A DNA stretch of 64,000 bases, taken from assembly GCF_001590925.1 (NCBI RefSeq), contig NZ_BCTU01000003.1:186001-250000 (forward strand), given 5' to 3'. Source of the stretch: Serratia plymuthica NBRC 102599 (lineage in GTDB: Bacteria > Pseudomonadota > Gammaproteobacteria > Enterobacterales > Enterobacteriaceae). The translations under genes were made by a program, and so were the position numbers. The stretch's first letter is position 1. Each line of letters opens with the position of its first letter. This document shows, one piece after another, positions 54,649-61,674 of this stretch. The notes beneath the pieces were generated by a model, which was not told where the DNA came from, ran no database searches, and saw only the letters and a list, made by a program, of their open reading frames with translations.

Positions 54649-56100
54649 ATGCGATCCCCATTTAACTGGAGGTTCACCCCGCTGTTCGCGGTATTACTGC
54701 TGGCCGGGTGTGCATCTACCGATAATATTGCCCCGCAATCCACGCTGATGGACTCGCAGAGCCTGCAGCTGTCGCAACCCAAGGTCAGCTCGCTGAACGT
54801 CAGCCCGCAGTGGTGGCGTGCGCTTAACGATCCACAGCTCGATGCCCTGATGACCCGAACGCTGCAAAGCTCGCCGACGCTGCGCCAGGCCGCGGCCCGC
54901 GTGCGTGAAGCGCAGAGCGTCATGGGCCAAGCCAATGCCGCCAACGGCCCGAACCTGGATCTGAACGCCAGCACCAATCGCCAGAAAGTCCCGCAAAACG
55001 TCAATATGGGGCTGGGGTATCCGCATAAACCCATCTACGAAAGCTCCAACTCGCTGGGGCTGAATCTGGCCTATGAATTTGACTGGTGGGGCAAGTACCG
55101 CAACCAGGTCAACGCCGCCAAGGCCCAGGTCGATGCGGCTCGTGCCGAGCAGGAACAGGCTGCGTTGACGTTGACCAGCTCGGTGGCTTCCTCCTATTAC
55201 CAGCTGCAGAGCAATTTCGCGCAGGAAAAACTGCTGCAACAGGAAGTTGACAACAACCAAAGCCTGACGGAACTACGCCAGCGGCAATATAAAGCCGGTA
55301 TCACCGGCATTGATATTCCGCAACAAACCCAGGCACAGGCCGACAGCGCCAAGCAACAGATCCTCCAGTTGCAATCGCAGATTGAACAGCTGAAACACCA
55401 GTTGGCGGCCCTCGCCGGCCAAGGCCCGAGCGCCATGCAAAATCTGCATCCGGTAGCGCTGCCCGCCAATACGCTGATGGCGCCAAAAGGCGAACTGACC
55501 GCCGATCTGCTGGGCAAACGCCCGGACATCGCCGCCCAGCGTCAACTGGTGGAGTCCTACAACCAGCGCGTCAGTGCCGCGCGTAAAGAATTTTACCCCA
55601 GCCTGACCATTTCGGCCTTTGCCGGTCTGACCACGACCAATACCCCCGGCACCAGCCCGAATCTGTTTGAAGCGGCCAGCCAGGCCTGGAACGTGATGCC
55701 TGCGATTTCGCTGCCGATCTTCCACGCCGGCGCACTGCGCAGCAAGTTGGGTGAGGAATCCGCGCTGTATGACGAAGCGGTGGAATCCTATAACCAAACC
55801 ATCCTGAATGCCGTGCAGGAAACCGCCGATGCCATCACCGTCCAGCAAAGTACTGCGCAACAGCAGTTGCAGGCGGCATCCGCGTCCCAATCGATGCAGC
55901 AGGTGTACCGAGTCGCAAACGCACGATACCAGGCAGGGATTATCGGGCGCGACGAACTGTTGACCAGCCAGACGCAGCTCTTGCAGCAGCAACAGGCGGA
56001 ACTGACAGCCAGCAGCAATTTGTTGCAGGCGAAGATAGGACTGATCCGCGCATTGGGCGGTGGCTATCAAGCCCCGGCCGTAGCGGATTCAAAAGCATAA
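54649..56100 (+). CDS. Outer-membrane efflux lipoprotein (NodT/OprM family)
   Basis: A 483-residue TolC-type channel protein with a lipoprotein signal ending LLLAGCAS, so Cys is lipidated. Two repeats of long coiled-coil helices follow, the usual OMF layout (for example QAAARVREAQSVMGQANAANG and GKRPDIAAQRQLVESYN). In E. coli EmrAB borrows TolC, which is encoded elsewhere. Here a dedicated channel lies between mprA and emrA, 25 bases before the latter, so the pump is probably self-contained. Confidence 0.9.
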   Translation: MRSPFNWRFTPLFAVLLLAGCASTDNIAPQSTLMDSQSLQLSQPKVSSLNVSPQWWRALNDPQLDALMTRTLQSSPTLRQAAARVREAQSVMGQANAANGPNLDLNASTNRQKVPQNVNMGLGYPHKPIYESSNSLGLNLAYEFDWWGKYRNQVNAAKAQVDAARAEQEQAALTLTSSVASSYYQLQSNFAQEKLLQQEVDNNQSLTELRQRQYKAGITGIDIPQQTQAQADSAKQQILQLQSQIEQLKHQLAALAGQGPSAMQNLHPVALPANTLMAPKGELTADLLGKRPDIAAQRQLVESYNQRVSAARKEFYPSLTISAFAGLTTTNTPGTSPNLFEAASQAWNVMPAISLPIFHAGALRSKLGEESALYDEAVESYNQTILNAVQETADAITVQQSTAQQQLQAASASQSMQQVYRVANARYQAGIIGRDELLTSQTQLLQQQQAELTASSNLLQAKIGLIRALGGGYQAPAVADSKA

Positions 56101-56125
56101 TAAAATAGAGAGCTTGGAGAACACC

Positions 56126-57298
56126 ATGAGCGCAAGCGCGGAGACTCAAAACCCGCAGCAGCCGAGCGGCAAAAAGAAGCAGCGCAAGTTTTGGCTGCTG
56201 TTGCTGACGGTTATTTTCATTGTTATTGGGGTGGCTTATTTAGTGTATTGGTTCCTGGTACTGCGTCATCATCAGGAAACCGATGATGCCTATGTATCCG
56301 GCAACCAGGTGCAGATCATGGCGCAGGTGAACGGCAGCGTAAACAGCGTCAATTTCGATAACACCGACTATGTCAGACAAGGTGATGTCCTGCTGACGCT
56401 CGATCCGACCGATGCCGAGCAGGCGTTGGAACGCGCCAGGACCAGTCTGGCCAACAGCGTGCGCCAAACCCACCAGCTGATCATCAACAGCAAGCAGTAT
56501 CAGGCCAATATTGCCCTGCGCAAATCTGACCTGAGCAAGGCGGAGAACGACCTCAAACGCCGCGTGGTGTTGGGCAGCGTTGATGCCATCGGGCGCGAAG
56601 AGCTGCAACACGCGCGTGATGCCGTCGACAGCGCCAAAGCGGCGCTGGAAGTGGCGGTACAACAATATAACGCCAATCAGGCGATGGTGCTGGATACTCC
56701 GTTGGAGAAACAACCGGCAATTCAGCAGTCCGCCGCGCAGATGCGCGACGCCTGGCTGGCGTTGCAACGGACTAAAATCATCAGCCCGATCACCGGTTAT
56801 GTTTCCCGTCGCAGCGTACAGGTGGGCGCGCAAATCGCCGCCGGTTCCCCGCTGATGGCGGTGGTTCCTGCCGAGCACATCTGGGTTGACGCCAACTTCA
56901 AAGAAACCCAGATCGCCAATATGCGCATCGGCCAGTCGGCAACCGTAGTCAGTGACATTTACGGCGACGACGTGGTGTACACCGGCAAAGTCGTCGGCAT
57001 CGATATGGGCACCGGCAGCGCGTTCTCGCTGTTGCCTGCACAGAACGCCACCGGTAACTGGATCAAAGTGGTTCAGCGTCTGCCGGTGCGTATTGAGCTG
57101 GATGCCAAACAGATTGCCGACCATCCGCTGCGCATTGGTCTGTCGACACAGGTGAAAGTGGACACCACCAATCTGGACGGCCGCGTGCTGTCTGACGTGG
57201 TGCGTGACAAGCCGCTGTACCAGACCAACGCGCTGGCGTTGAATCTGGCGCCGGTTGATCAGATGATCGCCGACGTGATCCATGCGAATGCCGGCTAA
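56126..57298 (+). CDS. emrA: Multidrug efflux membrane-fusion protein EmrA
   Basis: A 390-residue periplasmic adaptor, the same length as E. coli EmrA. It has an N-terminal membrane anchor (LLLTVIFIVIGVAYLVYWFL), a lipoyl/hairpin region (ETDDAYVSGNQVQIMAQVNG) and a beta-barrel part (VDANFKETQIANMRIGQ). GGAG precedes the ATG at 56126, which matches the E. coli MSANAETQ start. It joins EmrB to the outer-membrane factor. Confidence 0.96.
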   Translation: MSASAETQNPQQPSGKKKQRKFWLLLLTVIFIVIGVAYLVYWFLVLRHHQETDDAYVSGNQVQIMAQVNGSVNSVNFDNTDYVRQGDVLLTLDPTDAEQALERARTSLANSVRQTHQLIINSKQYQANIALRKSDLSKAENDLKRRVVLGSVDAIGREELQHARDAVDSAKAALEVAVQQYNANQAMVLDTPLEKQPAIQQSAAQMRDAWLALQRTKIISPITGYVSRRSVQVGAQIAAGSPLMAVVPAEHIWVDANFKETQIANMRIGQSATVVSDIYGDDVVYTGKVVGIDMGTGSAFSLLPAQNATGNWIKVVQRLPVRIELDAKQIADHPLRIGLSTQVKVDTTNLDGRVLSDVVRDKPLYQTNALALNLAPVDQMIADVIHANAG

Positions 57299-57315
57299 GC
57301 GCGCAGGAGGCTACC

Positions 57316-58851
57316 TTGGCACAGAAACCGCTTGAAGGCGCACAGTTAGCCTGGATGACGGTCGCGCTCGCCATGGCGACCTTCATGCAGGTACTGGACT
57401 CGACCATCGCCAACGTGGCGATCCCGACCATCGCCGGTAACCTCGGGTCCTCCAACTCACAGGGAACCTGGGTGATCACCTCGTTTGGGGTGGCGAACGC
57501 CATCTCCATTCCGATCACCGGCTGGTTGGCCAAGCGCATCGGTGAAGTGCGCCTGTTCCTCTGGTCCACCGCGCTGTTCGCCCTCGCCTCCTGGCTGTGC
57601 GGCATTTCCAACAGCCTGGGCATGCTGATCTTCTTCCGCGTGATCCAGGGGTTGGTGGCAGGACCGTTGATCCCGCTGTCGCAAAGCCTGTTGCTGAATA
57701 ATTATCCCCCCGCCAAGCGATCAATGGCCCTGGCGCTCTGGTCGATGACGGTGATCGTGGCGCCGATCTTCGGGCCGATCCTCGGCGGGTATATCAGTGA
57801 CAACTATCACTGGGGCTGGATCTTCTTCATCAACATTCCGATTGGTCTGTTCGTGATCCTGGTGGCGATGGCGACGCTGAAAGGCAGAGAAACCAAAACC
57901 GAGATCAAACCGATCGACACCGTCGGTCTGGTGTTGCTGATTGTCGGGATCGGTTCGTTGCAGGTGATGCTCGATCAGGGTAAAGAGCTGGACTGGTTCA
58001 ACTCGACGGAGATTATCGTACTGACGGTAGTCGCCGTGGTGGCGTTGCTGTTCCTGGTGGTGTGGGAACTGACGGATGACCACCCGGTGGTGGATTTGTC
58101 GCTGTTCAAATCGCGCAACTTCACCATCGGCTGCCTGTGCATCAGCCTGGCCTACATGCTGTATTTTGGCTCTATCGTGCTGTTGCCGCAACTGTTGCAG
58201 GAGGTCTATGGCTATACCGCCACCTGGGCCGGCCTGGCTTCGGCACCTATCGGGCTGTTACCTGTGTTGCTGTCACCGATTATCGGTAAGTTCGGCAATC
58301 GGCTGGATATGCGGCGGCTGGTGACCTTCAGCTTCATTATGTATGCCGTGTGCTTCTATTGGCGCGCCTATACATTTGAGCCGGGAATGGATTTTGGCGC
58401 TTCGGCCTGGCCGCAGTTTGTCCAGGGCTTCGCCATCGCCTGCTTCTTTATGCCATTGATCACCATTACGCTGTCCGGCCTGCCGCCGGAGCGCATGGCG
58501 GCGGCATCGAGCCTGTCGAACTTTACCCGTACGCTGGCAGGTTCAATCGGCACCTCGATTACCACCACGCTGTGGACCCAGCGCGAGTCGCAGCACCACT
58601 CGCAACTGGCGGAGTTTGTAAACCCTTACAACCCGCAGTCGCAGGAGATGTACCGACAGCTGGAACAGGTTGGCATGAGCAAACAGCAAGCCTCGGCCTA
58701 CATTGCCAACGAGATCACCGCACAGGGGCTGATTATCTCTGCCAACGAGATATTCTGGCTGGCGGCGGGGGTGTTCCTGATCCTGCTGGCGTTGGTCTGG
58801 GTGGCGAAACCGCCATTCAGCTCCGGCGGCGGGGGCGGCGGCGCTCACTGA
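57316..58851 (+). CDS. emrB: Multidrug efflux MFS transporter EmrB
   Basis: A 511-residue DHA2-family proton antiporter with 14 predicted helices. It shows MQVLDSTIANVAIPTIAGNL, WVITSFGVANAISIP and the Gly-rich C-terminus GGGGGGAH, all as in E. coli EmrB. The start is TTG with AGGAGG seven bases upstream. With EmrA it exports hydrophobic drugs and uncouplers. It ends the operon; a strong terminator follows. Confidence 0.97.
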   Translation: MAQKPLEGAQLAWMTVALAMATFMQVLDSTIANVAIPTIAGNLGSSNSQGTWVITSFGVANAISIPITGWLAKRIGEVRLFLWSTALFALASWLCGISNSLGMLIFFRVIQGLVAGPLIPLSQSLLLNNYPPAKRSMALALWSMTVIVAPIFGPILGGYISDNYHWGWIFFINIPIGLFVILVAMATLKGRETKTEIKPIDTVGLVLLIVGIGSLQVMLDQGKELDWFNSTEIIVLTVVAVVALLFLVVWELTDDHPVVDLSLFKSRNFTIGCLCISLAYMLYFGSIVLLPQLLQEVYGYTATWAGLASAPIGLLPVLLSPIIGKFGNRLDMRRLVTFSFIMYAVCFYWRAYTFEPGMDFGASAWPQFVQGFAIACFFMPLITITLSGLPPERMAAASSLSNFTRTLAGSIGTSITTTLWTQRESQHHSQLAEFVNPYNPQSQEMYRQLEQVGMSKQQASAYIANEITAQGLIISANEIFWLAAGVFLILLALVWVAKPPFSSGGGGGGAH

Positions 58852-58867
58852 ATCTCACCCAACAAAA

Positions 58868-58892
58868 CGGGCGCCCTTCTGAGGCGCCCGTT
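58868..58892 (+). terminator. Terminator after emrB
   Basis: CGGGCGCC/GGCGCCCG stem with a short loop, then TTCTTT. Confidence 0.75.
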
Positions 58893-58974
58893 CTTTATAT
58901 TTCCGATGATACCCAGCGAATGGCAAGTTGCCGCCCATAGCACAGCGGCTTCAAAGGTTCCGGGTTTCTAACCG

Positions 58975-60066
58975 TTACGCCTGATTCTGACGCCACCAAT
59001 CGGCCAGCAAAATGCCGGTCGCGACCGATACGTTCAGGCTTTCCACCTTGCCGGTACCGCCGATAGACACGCTCATATCACCCTGCTGCCACGCGCTGTC
59101 GCTCAGACCGTCACGTTCCTGGCCCAGCACCAGCACCATTTTGGACGGCAGCTTGGCCTGCGCCAACGGCGTGCCTTTGTGGCTTGAGGTGGTGACGATG
59201 GTGTAACCCGCTTTGCGGAAGGTATCCAGCACCGACAGGAAATCATCGGCGTTAATCGCTTTGATGTGTTCCGCGCCGCCTTCAGCAGTACGCACCGCCG
59301 CACCGGATTCCAGCACCGCCGGATCCTGCAACAGCACACCGTTCACGCCAAAGTGGGCGCAAGAACGGACGATAGCGCCCAGGTTGTGCGGGTTGCCCAC
59401 TTCTTCCAGCGCCAGCACGCAATCTTTCGCCGGAGCTTCTTTCAGATAGGTTTGCGCATCCAGACCCTGACGCTTTTTGATCAGGAAACACACGCCGCCG
59501 TGGTGTTCGGTGCCGGACGCTTTCGCCAGCTCTTCTTCATCCACCACGTGGTAGGCTTTGCGGTTAGCCGCCATCCAGCGCAGCGCTTCACGGAAACGCG
59601 GTGTAACGGACTGCACGAACCAGGCGCGGACAATGGCGTCCGGACGGCTGGCGAACAGCGCCTGACAGGCATTCTCACCGTAGACGCGGGTTTCTTCCGC
59701 ACGCTGACGGCGCAACTGCTCTGGATCGATAAAGCTTTTGCCACTGATACCACCGTGATCGAACGCCGGCTCTTCTTCCGGGGCACGTGACACGGTTTTC
59801 CACGGCGAATCATAACCGCCACGGTCTTCAGTACGCGCCGGACGGCTAGGACGATCGCTTTCACTGCGGCGAGAATCGGAGCCACGGCGATCATTATTGC
59901 CACGCGGCTTGTCCTGACCGGTACGGCCCGAGCGCGCACCGTCAGCCGGACGGCCTTTGCCGGCCGGACGTTTATTCTTGTTACGGTCGTCGCTGCTGCT
60001 GTCGTCGTCACTGCGGACGTACATCACTTTAACTTTACCGTTTTTGCCACTAAATGAATCGTTCAT
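58975..60066 (-). CDS. yfiF: TrmH/SpoU-family RNA methyltransferase YfiF
   Basis: A 363-residue putative tRNA/rRNA 2'-O-methyltransferase. A long charged, disordered N-terminal region rich in Arg, Asp and Ser leads to WKTVSRAP and [21 protein letters not shown]. The SpoU knot motifs follow: [26 protein letters not shown] and [13 protein letters not shown]. The start at 60066 matches E. coli (MND-). The substrate RNA is not established. It is divergent from trxC, as in E. coli. Confidence 0.94.
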   Translation of the reverse strand: MNDSFSGKNGKVKVMYVRSDDDSSSDDRNKNKRPAGKGRPADGARSGRTGQDKPRGNNDRRGSDSRRSESDRPSRPARTEDRGGYDSPWKTVSRAPEEEPAFDHGGISGKSFIDPEQLRRQRAEETRVYGENACQALFASRPDAIVRAWFVQSVTPRFREALRWMAANRKAYHVVDEEELAKASGTEHHGGVCFLIKKRQGLDAQTYLKEAPAKDCVLALEEVGNPHNLGAIVRSCAHFGVNGVLLQDPAVLESGAAVRTAEGGAEHIKAINADDFLSVLDTFRKAGYTIVTTSSHKGTPLAQAKLPSKMVLVLGQERDGLSDSAWQQGDMSVSIGGTGKVESLNVSVATGILLADWWRQNQA

Positions 60067-60158
60067 TGTCTTCTCCACCAACGCGCAGGGCGCGAAGATT
60101 ACCTGATGTTGGGGTGCTAAGCCACCTACTTGCGCCAAAAGCTAACAACTATCGTATC

Positions 60159-60184
60159 CATTGAACAAACCTCTTTGTTCAATG
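60159..60184. promoter_or_regulatory. Perfect hairpin between yfiF and trxC
   Basis: CATTGAACAAA and TTTGTTCAATG are perfect 11-bp complements around a CCTC loop. It lies about 90 bases upstream of each start codon. It could be an operator or a leader hairpin; no OxyR site could be recognised with confidence. Confidence 0.4.
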
Positions 60185-60274
60185 CTCCGTTTTTACCGAT
60201 AATAACCAGCATTAAAGAAACAACTCCGCAACCTGACTGCGGCGTGGAATGCTTTCCCAGTCTCCGAGGTAAAC

Positions 60275-60694
60275 ATGAATACAGTCTGTGCAGCTTGCAA
60301 TGCCACCAATCGCGTACCTGAAGAACGTGTGACGGACGGCGCGAAATGTGGCCGCTGCGGCCACCCGCTATTTGACGGCGAAGTGATCAACGCCACCGCA
60401 GCCACGCTGGACCAATTGCTGCAGGATGACCTGCCGGTAGTGGTCGATTTCTGGGCGCCGTGGTGCGGCCCCTGCGTCAACTTTGCGCCCGTCTTCGAGG
60501 ACGTTGCCGAAGAACGCGCCGGTAAAGTACGCTTCGTGAAGGTGAACACCGAAGCCGAACCGGAACTGAGCGCCCGCTTCCGTATCCGCAGCATTCCGAC
60601 CATCATGCTGTTCCGTGAAGGCAAAATGGTCGACATGCTCAACGGCGCGATGCCGAAAACGCCGTTCGATAACTGGCTCAATGAACTAGTTTAA
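60275..60694 (+). CDS. trxC: Thioredoxin 2 (TrxC)
   Basis: A 139-residue thioredoxin with an N-terminal zinc domain ([11 protein letters not shown] and CGRCGHPL, four Cys) and the active site [11 protein letters not shown]. Length and order match E. coli TrxC, an oxidative-stress-inducible thioredoxin. The cis-Pro loop is RSIPTIMLF. It is divergent from yfiF and followed by an ERIC element and tapT. Confidence 0.96.
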   Translation: MNTVCAACNATNRVPEERVTDGAKCGRCGHPLFDGEVINATAATLDQLLQDDLPVVVDFWAPWCGPCVNFAPVFEDVAEERAGKVRFVKVNTEAEPELSARFRIRSIPTIMLFREGKMVDMLNGAMPKTPFDNWLNELV

Positions 60695-60705
60695 CGCAGA
60701 AAGTA

Positions 60706-60831
60706 TATACCCGTCGCCTTTCAAGCTGCAGCGTTGTTACCTGCACTCACTCACCCCAGTCACTTACCTAAGTAAGCTCCTGGGGTGAGTGAGCTGGGCG
60801 CCTGGCTGCAACTTGAAATCCATAGGGTATA
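60706..60831. repeat. ERIC element (126 bp)
   Basis: The ends TATACCCGTC and CATAGGGTATA are inverted. The centre, CCCCAGTCACTTACCTAAGT followed by AAGCTCCTGGGG, is the conserved ERIC core. Arms with TTTCAAGCTGCAGC and GCTGCAACTTGAAA complete the palindrome. The length matches the full-size ERIC/IRU unit of enterobacteria. It lies between trxC and tapT, where it would be transcribed and fold into a large hairpin that may affect trxC mRNA. Confidence 0.93.
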
Positions 60832-60936
60832 GGCGGTGTTGCCCATTGTGGACGACACCGCCGCCATTCGAACTGGCCCGCGCGCTCCCGCCGGGCTTTT
60901 TTCTGCGCTACAATAGCCGTTTTCCCCAGGATATTT

Positions 60937-61641
60937 ATGACTGACAACGCCGTACTCCGCCTGCGCCAATTTCGTCTGGAACGCTCTACCCGCCCTTTTC
61001 TGGCGCGCGGTAATCGCGTACCGCGTTGTCAGGGCTGCCTGCTGCCCCATAAAAACTGCCTGTGCGACACCATCCAGCCGCAGCCGGCCGCCAGCCGTTT
61101 CTGTTTGATCATGTTTGGCGCGGAGCCGTTGAAACCCAGCAATACCGGCCGCCTGATAGCCGATATCCTGCCGGATACCCAAGCGTTCCTCTGGTCGCGT
61201 ACCGAGATCGACCCCGAGTTGCTGAAGGCGATTAACGATCCGCAACGCCAGCCTTACGTAGTCTTCCCAGCCTCCTACGCCGCGCCTGAGCGGCCGGTGT
61301 TCAGCGAACTGCCGGTCGGTGGCAAACCGCCGCTGTTTATCATGCTCGACGGTACCTGGACCGAGGCGAGCAAGATGTTCCGCAAGAGCCCGTATCTGAA
61401 CGCATTCCCGGTATTCTCACTCAATGTGACCGCCGCTTCCAATTACCAGCTGCGTGAAGCCAGCCGCACCGAGCAGCACTGCACGGCAGAAGTGGCGGCG
61501 GCGCTGTTGCAGCAGGCCGGCGATGCCGCCGCATCTGAAGGTTTGAACCAGCATTTTCGTTATTTCCGTCAACAGTATCTGGCCGGGAAACCTACGCGCC
61601 CGGAGGCACCGGTCACAGCAAAGCTGCCGCAAAACGCCTAG
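60937..61641 (+). CDS. tapT: tRNA-uridine aminocarboxypropyltransferase TapT (YfiP)
   Basis: A 234-residue DTW-domain protein. Four Cys in the CQGCLLPHKNCLC segment suggest a metal site, and LDGTWTEASKMFRKS is the DTW motif region. TapT adds the acp3 group to U47 of several tRNAs. The gene order trxC-tapT-patZ matches E. coli. Confidence 0.93.
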   Translation: MTDNAVLRLRQFRLERSTRPFLARGNRVPRCQGCLLPHKNCLCDTIQPQPAASRFCLIMFGAEPLKPSNTGRLIADILPDTQAFLWSRTEIDPELLKAINDPQRQPYVVFPASYAAPERPVFSELPVGGKPPLFIMLDGTWTEASKMFRKSPYLNAFPVFSLNVTAASNYQLREASRTEQHCTAEVAAALLQQAGDAAASEGLNQHFRYFRQQYLAGKPTRPEAPVTAKLPQNA

Positions 61642-61674
61642 AATCAGGGGTAACGTTGCCAAAAGGAGCCGTGC

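Noticed and set aside
56240-57283. 347-codon minus-strand ORF opposite emrA
   Set aside because: Shadow frame of a well-supported emrA; no recognisable domain and no ribosome site.
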